Below are positions 35,444 to 44,199 of a stretch of DNA of 64,000 nucleotides, piece by piece. A program made the position numbers and the translations under genes. Source of the stretch: Gorillibacterium timonense (GTDB lineage Bacteria; Bacillota; Bacilli; Paenibacillales; NBRC-103111); NCBI RefSeq assembly GCF_001457415.1, contig NZ_LN881724.1, positions 1,178,001-1,242,000 of the forward strand. Reading direction: 5' to 3'. Each line of letters begins with the position of its first letter. Positions within the stretch are counted from its first letter, which is position 1. The notes beneath the pieces are model-generated. The model did not search any database. It saw only the letters and a program-made list of their open reading frames with translations, and was not told the origin of the DNA.

Positions 35444-36205
35444 TCATTCATCATAGATCATCTTGATGGTCATTCCGCCGTCTACGACGAAATTCTGTCC
35501 GGTGATGAATCCGGCTTGATCGGAAGAAAGGTAGACGCATAAGTCTGCGATGTCATAAGGGATTCCAACCCGACCGACGGGATGCTGGAGCTTGTCCTGC
35601 TCGCTGTGATGGGGTGTCGTTACCCGAGAGGAGAGCTGCCAATCCCGTGTTTCGATCCATCCCGGACTTACGGCATTCACGCGGATGTCGTCCGGTCCGA
35701 GGCTTACCGCCATCGCATGGGTGAGGGCGAGAATGCCGCCTTTGGAGGCCGAGTACGCTTCCGTGCCCGCCTCGGACATGAGGGCCCGAGTCGATGACAG
35801 GTTTACGATACTCCCTCCGCCGGACTCCTTCATCACCCGGGCAGCTTCCCGCGAACAGAGGAAGCTGCCCCGCAGGTTAACCCCGATCACCCGATCAAAA
35901 TCTTCCGCCGTTAATTCGAGAAAAGAAGCGTTCCGGCTGATTCCCGCATTGTTGATCAGCACGTCGATTCGGCCGAATTCGTTTGCAGTGAGCTTCACCC
36001 AGCGGCGCACATCCTCCTCCGCGGCAACATCCACTTGTAGAAACAGCGCCGTTCCCCCAAAGCTTCGGATGTGCTTGACGACTTCCAACCCGGCTTCCTT
36101 GTCCACATCGCAGAGGGAAACCGCATACCCGTTCTCGGCGAATTTGACCGCAAGGGCTCTGCCGATCCCTTGTCCGCCTCCGGTGATGAGAGCTGTTTTT
36201 TTCAT
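35444..36205 (-). CDS. SDR-family oxidoreductase
   Basis: A 253-residue classical short-chain dehydrogenase. TGGGQGIGRALA (cofactor loop), NNAGISRN, catalytic Ser in VNLSSTRA and YSASKGG (Y-x3-K), and C-terminal GFITGQNFVVDGGMT. The Asp at the end of beta-2 (SLCDVDKEAG) suggests NAD rather than NADP. Substrate unknown; glucose 1-dehydrogenase and 3-oxoacyl reductase relatives look alike. Monocistronic and convergent with the glycosyltransferase gene. Confidence 0.93.
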   Translation of the reverse strand: MKKTALITGGGQGIGRALAVKFAENGYAVSLCDVDKEAGLEVVKHIRSFGGTALFLQVDVAAEEDVRRWVKLTANEFGRIDVLINNAGISRNASFLELTAEDFDRVIGVNLRGSFLCSREAARVMKESGGGSIVNLSSTRALMSEAGTEAYSASKGGILALTHAMAVSLGPDDIRVNAVSPGWIETRDWQLSSRVTTPHHSEQDKLQHPVGRVGIPYDIADLCVYLSSDQAGFITGQNFVVDGGMTIKMIYDE

Positions 36206-36379
36206 GGTTCGGCTTTCCCTCCCTTTCCTTGGAATCTCTTACCGAGGTTTCTCGATGCTCTTATGGTGAGATTATACCCGCATTTTCTCCCCTGATCAAA
36301 AGAAGCATTGCCACAGGCCTGTTCGTTGGCTAGTATGAAGGAGTAGACTTCGTTTTCCTTCACTTTCCAGAAAGAAGCG

Positions 36380-36682
36380 ATGCAGATGACACCGCCCAAA
36401 AAACCGCCCGTTCCCCGAGAAATCACTTATCGAATCGGTCGAAAAACCGGAAAAATTCAAGTTCCGTCTGAAGCCCCTTCCGTCAAGATATCAGCCGTGG
36501 ATCAGCAAAATGATGAAAGCGTAAGAGGGAGGGAGAAAGGTGGGCGAATCGCTCGCTTTGCCCGGTTGTGCTGGAAGGAAGCTCCTCTTCCTTCCAGCAC
36601 CTTCTTGCTCGGCTTGGTGCTGGCCGCTCCCGTTCTTACGGCGGCTTTCACCGCTGCACTTTTGTATATGTTGAGGAAGTAA
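36380..36682 (+). CDS. 100-residue membrane protein of unknown function
   Basis: A basic, Pro-rich N terminus (MTPPKKPPVPREITYRIGRKTGK) and polar middle precede one long hydrophobic segment near the C terminus (STFLLGLVLAAPVLTAAFTAALLYML). Only a weak AGAAAG ribosome site; start could be 36380 or 36386. It is followed after 21 bp by a second membrane protein and the two probably form a unit. Family not recognised. Confidence 0.65.
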   Translation: MQMTPPKKPPVPREITYRIGRKTGKIQVPSEAPSVKISAVDQQNDESVRGREKGGRIARFARLCWKEAPLPSSTFLLGLVLAAPVLTAAFTAALLYMLRK

Positions 36683-36703
36683 TCGTCTGAAGGAGGAGAA
36701 ATC

Positions 36704-37123
36704 ATGTTTACCCTGTTAGCTATATTGGGCGGGATGGTCGGTCTTTTTTTCATCGGATTGTCGGTCATGACGATTCGCCAGTTTGTCGTTCGCAGCCCCG
36801 AGGGGAACGGTAACCACCGACTGCGCCTAAGGAACGGAGAGGAAACCCGTAAGGTGCTCCTCCGCTGGAATATGGCAGATTACTTGCTGCTATTTCCGGC
36901 TGCCTTCGCCTTTCTGTTCTTGCTCGTGGATGTCATTGCCGTTCTGCGCGACCAAAGCTTGTTCCCCGATTATCATATCGGCTATCTGCTGTGCGGCTTC
37001 GTTCTCTTCCTGCTCAGCTTTGGTTTCCTCTACGCTCGACTTCTGCTAGCCATGACCCTAAGCCATAAACCGTCGCCCTCGCATCAGGAGCCAAATCCAA
37101 CCGAGGGAGAGCGCACCAAATAG
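36704..37123 (+). CDS. 139-residue membrane protein of unknown function
   Basis: Three predicted membrane segments (residues about 1-25, 60-82, 94-117) with a charged loop and a polar tail rich in Pro, Glu and Ser. GAAGGAGGAGA directly precedes the start. Its last 66 bases overlap the end of ykvI on the opposite strand. Not recognised. Confidence 0.75.
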   Translation: MFTLLAILGGMVGLFFIGLSVMTIRQFVVRSPEGNGNHRLRLRNGEETRKVLLRWNMADYLLLFPAAFAFLFLLVDVIAVLRDQSLFPDYHIGYLLCGFVLFLLSFGFLYARLLLAMTLSHKPSPSHQEPNPTEGERTK

Positions 37124-38116
37124 CGGATAGAGCAGGGAGAGCAGCGAGCTGAAGCCAATCTGAGCCCCTCCGTAACAGACGGCAAGCAGAGCGAGAATCA
37201 GGATCGCATTGGGCAATCGGGAATGCTGCTTCAATTGCAGGGCGAGACCGAACACATCCGCTACGAAGGTCGTAAATATTTCACCGAAGATGACCAAGGT
37301 ATAAATGAACTGGACCAGCGGCCCGAATTGGCCGATCAGCTGCGCCATCGGAATTTCGAACTGGCGAATATCCGGCATTCGAGCGGAGAGGGCGATATGT
37401 CCAGCCATGAGCATGAGTCCGACCAAGATTCCTCCAACAATGCCGCCGATGAGCAGCACTCTGCGCTCCGAAAAGGCATTCCCCAGCGGGACAAGCACAG
37501 CTTGTGCGGTCGCGAGATTAAATGCGGCGTAGAGCAGCGGCGAAATTGCCGTTTTGAGAATGGGATAGTCATTCGGTAGGATGAGCCAATTGCCGGCAGT
37601 TGGCAGCTGCTGCGTCCCAATAAAGATGAGCGCCACATACAAGAGCATGAAGGGAACGACTACGGTGTTGATGGAGAGAATGCCGCTCATGCCCTTGCGG
37701 AGCACCCAAAACCCGAGAAATAACGTGAGGAGAAGCCCTGTCTGGTAATGGAAGCCAAGCTGCTCCTGAAAAAGCGAACCGGCACCCGCGATCATCACCG
37801 TCGAGGTTCCGAGCAGCACGGCGAGCTGAAAGAGGCTGAAGGCTTGGCCGAAGCGGGGGCCGAGGAGGGTGCGGTTGAGATCCTCATAGGATTTGGCCCC
37901 GGTATCATGCGCGAGCAGCATCAGCTTGGTTCCGAGCCATACAAACAAAAGAGCTGCCAATGTAATGGAGAGCGCGGCCGGCCAGCCATATTGGGTAAAG
38001 AATTGCAAAATTTCCTGGCCGGAAGCGAAACCGGCGCCGACGATCGTGCCTACATAGGTAAAAGCTACCTGGAGGATTTGTCCGAACTTACGCAAGGAGC
38101 AGCACGTCCTTCCCAT
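37058..38116 (-). CDS. ykvI: YkvI-type membrane transporter
   Basis: A 352-residue polytopic protein, about ten spans, of the APC superfamily-like YkvI family. The opening QVAFTYVGTIVGAGFASGQEILQFFTQYG is diagnostic. The substrate is unknown; the family is sometimes called a branched-chain amino acid transporter-like group. The start has GGATGGG directly against it, so a downstream TTG may be used. Its 3' end overlaps a convergent gene. Confidence 0.88.
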   Translation of the reverse strand: MGRTCCSLRKFGQILQVAFTYVGTIVGAGFASGQEILQFFTQYGWPAALSITLAALLFVWLGTKLMLLAHDTGAKSYEDLNRTLLGPRFGQAFSLFQLAVLLGTSTVMIAGAGSLFQEQLGFHYQTGLLLTLFLGFWVLRKGMSGILSINTVVVPFMLLYVALIFIGTQQLPTAGNWLILPNDYPILKTAISPLLYAAFNLATAQAVLVPLGNAFSERRVLLIGGIVGGILVGLMLMAGHIALSARMPDIRQFEIPMAQLIGQFGPLVQFIYTLVIFGEIFTTFVADVFGLALQLKQHSRLPNAILILALLAVCYGGAQIGFSSLLSLLYPLFGALSLGWIWLLMRGRRFMA

Positions 38117-38189
38117 CCCATCCTTGCTATCAAGGTATGTCCGAAGGATCCAAACTATGTTTGGTAGGTAAGACAGCCATTAACGCAGA

Positions 38190-38240
38190 AGAAGCCCGAC
38201 CGAACTCCAGCGAGTGTTGAACTGGAATACGGTCGAGCTT
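38190..38240 (-). terminator. Candidate terminator of the 202-residue protein gene
   Basis: On the minus strand GCTCGACCG-TATTCCAG folds with CTGGAGTTCGGTCGGGC, then TTCTTCT. Imperfect tail. Confidence 0.55.
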
Positions 38241-38265
38241 TTGGGTATCAGGAGGGGGGCTTGTC

Positions 38266-38874
38266 TTACAAATCCATGCGGTCGAACAACTTGATGGATT
38301 CGATCGTATTCGATTCCGGGTCGATGTCAAGCTTGAGCACGGTCTGCTCTGTCCAATAAGTCATCACATACCCCGTGTTGCTGTCCGGAGTGCCCAAGGT
38401 ATCCAAAACCTTGGTACCGGATTCGCCGATCCGAAGGCCGCCAAGTCCGGGATCGGCTGCGTTTCCGCTGATCTCCACGAATCGCACGCGTGCAGATGCA
38501 TCAAATCCTACGGAAAACTGGGAATAATCATAAACCGTCACTGGATCAGAGTCATCGTCCAATACATACTGGCTGTAGGGCTTGCCGTAGCGGGCGGTGA
38601 CCTCCTTTTCCGTGTCATCGAGAGTAAGGGCCATCAAGGAGGGGTGTTCGTGAGAGTATGCGGCGGCAGCGGTGCCTTGTTGTTCAGCCGGTTTCTTCTG
38701 CGGTTCTCCGGTCTTCGAACGAAGAGCTTCCGCAGACGAATTATTCGTATTGGTTGCTGCCCGATTCTTATGAAGGATGCCCGGACTGGCGATATAACCA
38801 GCTAGAAACCCGACGGCGATGGCCAAAGAAACCACCAGCAAGCCGGACAAGGCACGTTTCATCGTATGCTTCAT
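38266..38874 (-). CDS. Membrane-anchored extracytoplasmic protein, unknown
   Basis: 202 residues. N-terminal uncleaved anchor (ALSGLLVVSLAIAVGFLAGYIAS), a polar Asn/Ser/Gln linker, then a globular domain (about 80-202) starting LMALTLDDTEKEVTARYGKPYSQYV and containing a GLRIGESGTKVLDTLGTPD repeat of similar shape. The two G-x-P-like halves suggest a duplicated SmpA/OmlA-like fold. AAAGGA precedes ATG 38874. Function unknown. Confidence 0.78.
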   Translation of the reverse strand: MKHTMKRALSGLLVVSLAIAVGFLAGYIASPGILHKNRAATNTNNSSAEALRSKTGEPQKKPAEQQGTAAAAYSHEHPSLMALTLDDTEKEVTARYGKPYSQYVLDDDSDPVTVYDYSQFSVGFDASARVRFVEISGNAADPGLGGLRIGESGTKVLDTLGTPDSNTGYVMTYWTEQTVLKLDIDPESNTIESIKLFDRMDL

Positions 38875-39164
38875 CTGTTCCAATCCTTTCAAACTCTCTC
38901 TCTAGGAAATCACTCTCTATTATAAACGATTTCATAGCGGAAAAAGTTGCGATTTTGACAAATTTTTATTCCTTTTTATGGAATTTGACTCGTAAATTCG
39001 AAAGGTTTCGATTATAGAAAAAGGGTATCTCCCTTTTCACCATGATTTAGGATAGGAACCGAACGTACGTTTGAAGGGCAGATTAGTGCATGAACGATTG
39101 GGGAATCGTAATTATACAATCCTGATTAGATCCATCCGTTCGAAACAGCAAGTACGTCATGGCC

Positions 39165-39196
39165 AAGATCCAATGAGGAGGCTGGATCTTTCTTCT
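39165..39196 (+). terminator. Hairpin with T-rich tail upstream of xpt
   Basis: AAGATCCA / TGGATCTT stem with a ten-base loop, followed by TCTTCTT. Could be a weak terminator or attenuator in the 465-bp interval between the divergent membrane-protein gene and xpt. Elsewhere in the interval I see only AT-rich promoter-like DNA and a GTTCGG PurBox-like core at 39269. Confidence 0.4.
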
Positions 39197-39357
39197 TACG
39201 ATGAAGCAGGGTGTTCCGGTCGAGCAGTTGGATATCGATCCTTGTCCGGATGATGGAATGCGAGATCTGTTCGGAACCGTTTAAAAAAATGCAAACGAAT
39301 CGGCTATTCTTTGATATGATAGATGAAAGAAAACGGGAAATTGGAGGATGCGGAGAT

Positions 39358-39930
39358 ATGGAGCTGCTTAAGGAAAGAATCCGCCGGGAAGGCGTTGTTT
39401 TGTCGAACGATGTGCTCAAGCTGGATGCGGTGTTGAATCATCAAGTGGATCCGCACCTCATCATGGAAATGGGCAAGGAATTCGCCCGCAGGTTTCGGGA
39501 AGAGCGGGTAACCAAGGTGGTGACCATCGAATCTTCCGGCATTCCGATTGCATTCGCCACGGCGTGTGAGCTTGGCGTGCCGATGGTGTTCGCGAGGCGC
39601 AAGAAAACCTTGACCACCGATCAGGACTGCTATTGCGAGAGGGTTCCGTCCTTCACGAAAGGGATTGTCACGGACATCATGATCTCCAAGTCATTCCTTT
39701 CCGAGAATGATCGCGTGCTTGTCATTGACGATATCATTGCAAACGGCGACGCTGCCCGCGGCGTTATCCGTATCATCGCCCAATCCGGAGCGGATATCGC
39801 CGGTTTCGGGGTTGCGGTGGAAAAGGATTTTCAGCAAGGAGCGAGAACGATTCGCGAACTGGGCGTCCGATTGGATTCCCTGGTGAAGATCTTGCGCCTG
39901 GAGCCGGGACATATTGTCATGGAGGATTGA
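39358..39930 (+). CDS. xpt: Xanthine phosphoribosyltransferase
   Basis: A 190-residue salvage enzyme converting xanthine and PRPP to XMP. MELLKERIRREGVVLSNDVLKLDAVLNHQVDP is typical of Xpt; the PRPP loop VLVIDDIIANGDAARG is present. GGAGGA precedes ATG 39358; the frame extends about 49 codons upstream without support. In Bacillus, xpt carries a guanine riboswitch; none is visible here and no pbuX transporter follows. Confidence 0.94.
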   Translation: MELLKERIRREGVVLSNDVLKLDAVLNHQVDPHLIMEMGKEFARRFREERVTKVVTIESSGIPIAFATACELGVPMVFARRKKTLTTDQDCYCERVPSFTKGIVTDIMISKSFLSENDRVLVIDDIIANGDAARGVIRIIAQSGADIAGFGVAVEKDFQQGARTIRELGVRLDSLVKILRLEPGHIVMED

Positions 39931-40013
39931 CCTCAGGGAAAAAGTACCCTTTTCCCCGCTGTACTTTTCTTATATAATAAGGGGAAGCGTCATAGAGAGA
40001 GGAGGCACCATCG

Positions 40014-40340
40014 ATGGGGAACGAACGGTTTTCGGATGACTACATGCTGGAGAAGCTGGCTGATGCGAAAGTGCACTTCGAGAGGGCCCTTGACTGCAAA
40101 CACACGGATTTTGACGATCTGTATCCCTATATGATTGAACACCCTCAGTTTTTTTGGTACAAACGCTACGTAGCCTGGTCGGAGCTTTTGACGATTGTCA
40201 AGCTTTGCGAAGAGCTGGAAGTCGCTTGGCAGAGCCAATTCTCTACACGTCAAGCCGAGTATGTTCAAGAGAAGGTCATGTCTGGCAAAGTCTTGGACTA
40301 CTGGTACGAGACGAACGATAGCAAAGAGCATGTCAGCTAA
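40014..40340 (+). CDS. Conserved 108-residue protein, unknown
   Basis: Small soluble helical protein rich in Tyr, Trp and acidic residues (DDYMLEKLADAKVHFERALDC, HPQFFWYKRYVAWSELL). AGAGGAGG precedes the ATG, with TATAAT nearby at about 39975. A strong terminator follows. I do not recognise it; aromatic-rich helices suggest a regulatory or binding protein. Confidence 0.8.
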   Translation: MGNERFSDDYMLEKLADAKVHFERALDCKHTDFDDLYPYMIEHPQFFWYKRYVAWSELLTIVKLCEELEVAWQSQFSTRQAEYVQEKVMSGKVLDYWYETNDSKEHVS

Positions 40341-40368
40341 ATAATCTTGCGCTTCGTGCGCATCAGAG

Positions 40369-40404
40369 AAGAACCCGGACCGCTGTAGCGGTGCCGGGTT
40401 CTTG
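40369..40404 (+). terminator. Intrinsic terminator
   Basis: AGAACCCGG-CCGCT / AGCGG-CCGGGTTCT stem, then TGTT. Also usable for the convergent GNAT gene. Confidence 0.85.
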
Positions 40405-40505
40405 TTCGTTTGAAAGCTTGAAACTGCTGACTCCATCCAATGAGTAAGGTCTGCAGCATGCTTGCTGCAAGGATACGAAGTCGAAGAACGTTGACAGAGC
40501 TTGGG

Positions 40506-41492
40506 TTACATGTCTCCATCAAATTCCGGCGGCCAAATGACCGGACCGGGCTTTCGTCTGTCTGCTTTTACTTCTTCCATATAGCGTTTGAGAGCGTGAT
40601 CCTCTTGGTCGAAGCGGCAGATCATGGCCGCATCCCAGCGCTCATTCACCGACTCGCCTGGCAGGGGAAGCAGAGGCAGGTCACCTGCGGGCAGAGTAAG
40701 CTCCAAGTGAGTAACCTGAGGGTCCAATTCGGCTGTCAGACGGGACAGCATCTGCATAGCGCATTCCTCGTCCTTGGCAAGGAAAACGGATACTTGCTCC
40801 GGATGCTCCTTCGGGTAGCGGAGATAACCGATAAGTTCTTCTTGCTTCCACAGGGTAACGGAACAAACTCGAGGAGTGGTGCTGACCCAGTCTGCTAGAC
40901 GAGCCTCCGGTTTACGCACAAAGTCGGCTGAACCATACCAGGTCTCCCACATCGTCATCAGTTCGGGCAATTCCACTTCCCGAACCTTTTTTTCGGTAAG
41001 TTCAACAGAGGAGGAGATCGGAAGGTCGTTTCGTGCGATTCTCCAGAGCTGCTTGCCAAACATATGTGTCGAATAACCCAAACGGGGATAATAGGTGGGA
41101 TGTCCGAGCAGAAAAGAGAAGCTGGCCCCTATAGAGCTTGCCCGCCGGTGTCCTTCTTTCACGAGCCGGCTTCCGATTCCTTTCCGCTGATAAGTGGGGT
41201 GTACGGCAAGCGGGGCGAGCAGGACAGCAGGAACATCGCTGCCATCGATCCTCATGGAAAGAGGGGTAAAGAGCGCATGACCGACGATTTGGCCTTCGTG
41301 AACGGCGACGAGAGACAAATCGGGGGTGTAGGTGGTCCTTGCTCGAAGAGTCGAAACCAGGATTCCTTCCCCGGTATACGGTCGATAATCGAATGCCAGG
41401 AGGTTCACCTGGTTGATGTCAGGGTAATCCTCAGGTTTCTCCGAACGGATATGAATATCAAGGGAAGTCTGTTGATCAAGGTTTGGGGTCAT
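40506..41492 (-). CDS. GNAT acetyltransferase, two-domain
   Basis: 328 residues. N-terminal GNAT domain with LLAPLAVHPTYQRKGIGSRLVKEGHRRA (motif A, acetyl-CoA pyrophosphate loop) and a second alpha/beta region after residue 160 with YLRYPKEHPEQ. The size and layout resemble two-domain GNATs such as Eis-like aminoglycoside or peptide acetyltransferases, but the substrate is not predictable. AGAAGGAG precedes ATG 41492. Starts 14 bp after the MutS2-like gene and is likely cotranscribed. Confidence 0.9.
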   Translation of the reverse strand: MTPNLDQQTSLDIHIRSEKPEDYPDINQVNLLAFDYRPYTGEGILVSTLRARTTYTPDLSLVAVHEGQIVGHALFTPLSMRIDGSDVPAVLLAPLAVHPTYQRKGIGSRLVKEGHRRASSIGASFSFLLGHPTYYPRLGYSTHMFGKQLWRIARNDLPISSSVELTEKKVREVELPELMTMWETWYGSADFVRKPEARLADWVSTTPRVCSVTLWKQEELIGYLRYPKEHPEQVSVFLAKDEECAMQMLSRLTAELDPQVTHLELTLPAGDLPLLPLPGESVNERWDAAMICRFDQEDHALKRYMEEVKADRRKPGPVIWPPEFDGDM

Positions 41493-41506
41493 CGGTTTGC
41501 TCCTTC

Positions 41507-43546
41507 TCAATGTAGTTTTTTCCATTGCTCTTCTTTGGTTTCGATCGTCAAGCCCTCAACGTGATGCTTTCGCAATTGATTGCGATTCTTGCGGTTTTCC
41601 TTCGACTCAAAGACAATATCCATGTCGTAATCCTCTGGATATAGATGCTTGCGGTCGATGAACGGCTTGATCCGCTTCACGTTCACAAGCAGCTTCTCCT
41701 TCTTGACGAGCAAGAGGAGATTGCCGCGCTCATCCGCAAGCCGGAAGATGACCCCGGATTGTTTGAGATGGGGAATGAACACGCGGTCTCCAATTTTCCA
41801 TTTCTGCTCCTTAGGAGCCTCTCCTTCACTCTCATCGCTTTGCGTCGCTGTTGGGACGAGCCGATCCTTCTTTCTTTTCGACTTCCTCTTCCGGTGGGGG
41901 TTTGGAGTCAGATTTACTTGAACACTGTACGGAGATTCATCTCCGTGAGAGCCGTTCGCTTCGCTATCATCCTTAGATGGAATGGGTGGAATCGCCATAT
42001 GCGATTCAGCTTTTTCTGTACTTCTTCGGGCAGAAAGCTCTTTGGCTCGTTCGATGATGGCCGAGGACATGCCAAGCTTGGCTGCGATCTGGAAAGCATA
42101 GCTGTGTCCTGCTTCCCCGATTGTCAGGCGGTACAGAGGACGAAGAGTGTCCGGGTCGAATTCCATCCGGGCATTCTCGAATCCTTTCGTTTCGGCGGCA
42201 AAGGTTTTGATTTCACCGAAATGGGTACTGGCCAAGATAACGGCGCCTCTGCGCGCCAACTCCTCCAGCACGGCGATGGACAACCCGACGCCCTCACCCG
42301 GGTCTGTTCCGGCCGCCAATTCGTCCAGCAAAATCAAGGTGCGGGAATCGGCTGTACGAAGCATGCGGAGAATATTGCGCATATGCGCTGAAAAGGTGCT
42401 GAGCGATTCATCCAAGCTTTGGTTATCGCCGATATCCGCTTCGATCAGAGAGAAGACGGACAGCTCGCTTTCTTCGGAAGCGGGGACGAGAAGTCCCGAC
42501 TGGGCCATGAGAGTAAGCAGGCCGATCGTTTTCAATGAGACGGTTTTTCCTCCCGTGTTAGGGCCAGTGATGATCAAGGCCCGATAATCCTCTCCAACGC
42601 GGATATCAAGAGGAACAGGAGTCCCTTGAAGGAAGGGATGCGTCGCTTGGATCAGGCGGATGTGGCCATGCTCGTTCATGGTGACCTTTCGCCCTTGGAT
42701 TCGGTGTGCGTATTTGGCCTTCGCAAACAAGAAGTCGTATTGACCAATCACCTCTACATTCAAGCGGATTTCTGCTTCTACCGCTTCCACAGAGCCGGTG
42801 AGCTTGCTTCTGATTCGGTCCTCTTCAACGGATTCATCCGCGTGAAGCGAAGACAGCTCCGCTTGGATCGGGGCTAGCTCAGCCGGTTCGATAAAGACGG
42901 TTTGACCACTCGAGGATTCATCCAGCACGACTCCGGGCACCTGCTTGCGAAATTCCTTCTTGATCGGGAGTACGAAGCGGTCCCCGCGCTTGCTCACGAG
43001 AGCTTCCTGCAGATAGGAGCGGTATTTGCCTAGCAAGGAATCGATTCGGCGCTTCAACCGCTCTTCCTCGGTTCGGATCTTCCGTCGGATTTTCCCGAGC
43101 TCGGGACTCGCCGAATCGATCAGTTGGCCGTACTGGATCGAGCTCTCGAGCTCTTCCAGCAAAACTTTCAGCTCATAGAGCGAGCGGGCATAGCTGCCGA
43201 TCCGTGGTGCGACATCCTCCCGCTGCAGCATGTAACGCTTCCACTGGCCGACTCCGCGCAGGAAGAGAGCGATTTGGCCGAGGTCTTCCAGGCTGAGAAT
43301 GTAGCCTTTGCCGATGAGAGCAAGGGGAGCTTCCATTCCTTGCAGAGTTGGCAAGGGGAGACCGGAGCTCCTCTCGACGATCCGTTTCGCTTCCTCTGTT
43401 TCGGACATGGCGTCAGCAGCGAGCTTAGCGGTTGGCAACGGTGCAAGCTTTCGAACAATTTCCTTCCCTGCGAACGAAACGGCGAGCTCCTCAAGCTCGG
43501 CGATTACGCGGGGGTATTCCAGCTTCGTCAACGTTTCAGGATTCAT
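41507..43546 (-). CDS. MutS2-like ATPase lacking the Smr nuclease domain
   Basis: A 679-residue MutS-family protein. Opens with LEYPRVIAELEELAVSFAGKE like MutS2, a clamp/lever region, then the ABC ATPase: Walker A ITGPNTGGKTVSLKTIG, signature region SLSTFSAHMRNILRM, Walker B TLILLDELAAGTDPGEG. MutS2 proteins are about 785 residues and end in an Smr domain; here the protein stops after HHVEGLTIETKEEQWKKLH without it. A charged Lys/Arg-rich segment lies near 560-590. Likely binds branched DNA or stalled ribosomes without cutting. Ribosome site GGAGAGGA. Confidence 0.88.
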   Translation of the reverse strand: MNPETLTKLEYPRVIAELEELAVSFAGKEIVRKLAPLPTAKLAADAMSETEEAKRIVERSSGLPLPTLQGMEAPLALIGKGYILSLEDLGQIALFLRGVGQWKRYMLQREDVAPRIGSYARSLYELKVLLEELESSIQYGQLIDSASPELGKIRRKIRTEEERLKRRIDSLLGKYRSYLQEALVSKRGDRFVLPIKKEFRKQVPGVVLDESSSGQTVFIEPAELAPIQAELSSLHADESVEEDRIRSKLTGSVEAVEAEIRLNVEVIGQYDFLFAKAKYAHRIQGRKVTMNEHGHIRLIQATHPFLQGTPVPLDIRVGEDYRALIITGPNTGGKTVSLKTIGLLTLMAQSGLLVPASEESELSVFSLIEADIGDNQSLDESLSTFSAHMRNILRMLRTADSRTLILLDELAAGTDPGEGVGLSIAVLEELARRGAVILASTHFGEIKTFAAETKGFENARMEFDPDTLRPLYRLTIGEAGHSYAFQIAAKLGMSSAIIERAKELSARRSTEKAESHMAIPPIPSKDDSEANGSHGDESPYSVQVNLTPNPHRKRKSKRKKDRLVPTATQSDESEGEAPKEQKWKIGDRVFIPHLKQSGVIFRLADERGNLLLLVKKEKLLVNVKRIKPFIDRKHLYPEDYDMDIVFESKENRKNRNQLRKHHVEGLTIETKEEQWKKLH

Positions 43547-43689
43547 GGTGTTCCTCTCCATTCATTTGAAATTCGGACAAACGGGTACGCAAAAAAGACA
43601 TGAAGAACGCAAGCAGCGTCACTCCATGTCCAAGGACGATTAACCGTCGCGAGCCATCAATTCGGCAGCAGAGTGCCGACAAAAGGCAG

Positions 43690-43950
43690 CGAAACAAGAA
43701 AAGACCGTGCAGCAGCACGGTCCATCCATCGGTTAATCCGTTCGGGATATTGGCCGGTGAGGGTTTGCTGTTCTTAACTGATGTCGAAGCAGCAGGAGGC
43801 GGACTCAAATAGAAGGGCTATGACCGAATACAACATCCGATTCGTCCCATTGAGTGTAAATACCTTGGCCTACATGCATTGCGTTCGACTTATGAAATTA
43901 CTCAGTTAAGAACAATCACCGACATCAAAATTTCCCCTTTACGTTAGGTT
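43690..43950 (-). ncRNA. Candidate structured RNA/leader upstream of the MutS2-like gene
   Basis: About 240-260 nt on the minus strand with no gene, running from a promoter (TTGACT at 43981-43986, 18 bp, TATACT at 43957-43962) to a terminator hairpin GACCGTGC/GCACGGTC with T-rich tail (43692-43722). It contains a 12-bp perfect inverted repeat (GTTCTTAACTGA, 43770-43781 versus 43902-43913) and an overlapping alternative pairing GATGTCG/CGACATC (43780-43786 versus 43920-43926). The two helices exclude each other, as in a switch. Could be a trans-acting sRNA or an attenuator. The gap from 43547 to 44199 holds nothing else. Confidence 0.4.
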
Positions 43951-44117
43951 ACACCCAGTATAGGTGATGCTCTCCGGCAAAGTCAAGAAACGACACCCGG
44001 GGAAAACGGTTATAGGTGTTCTGTATCGATTCCCTGCATGGATCGGGGGCGAGAGCTCCAACTTCTTGGCGAACTCCTATTACCAAATTCGCTTGTTATG
44101 CGGGATAGCGCGTAGAT

Positions 44118-44146
44118 AAAAAGCCCTCCCGAATTGCTTGGAGGGC
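44118..44146 (-). terminator. Intrinsic terminator of the 133-residue protein gene
   Basis: GCCCTCC / GGAGGGC stem, TTTTT on the minus strand. It lies past the gene on the opposite strand, so the minus transcript would run antisense through it. Confidence 0.8.
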
Positions 44147-44163
44147 AGGGAATGAGGGATAAT
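44134..44163 (+). promoter_or_regulatory. Candidate promoter of the 69-residue protein gene
   Basis: TTGCTT (44134-44139), 18-bp spacer, GATAAT (44158-44163). The -35 lies in the loop of the minus-strand terminator. Confidence 0.45.
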
Positions 44164-44199
44164 GATTAGAAAGACCAATATCCAAAGGAGAGAGATTCA

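Noticed and set aside
39201..39284. A 27-codon frame (MKQGVPVEQLDI...) upstream of xpt
   Set aside because: GGAGG is about 20 bases away, too far, and the composition is not convincing.
38893..39357. Purine riboswitch or PurR control of xpt
   Set aside because: No TATAA...GTGGATATGG...CTACCGG riboswitch core; CCGAAC/GTTCGG cores at 39059 and 39269 are about 200 bp apart, not PurBox spacing.
43536..43808. A hydrophobic 90-codon frame on the minus strand before the MutS2-like gene
   Set aside because: It runs through the GACCGTGC/GCACGGTC terminator hairpin, has no ribosome site and overlaps the real start.
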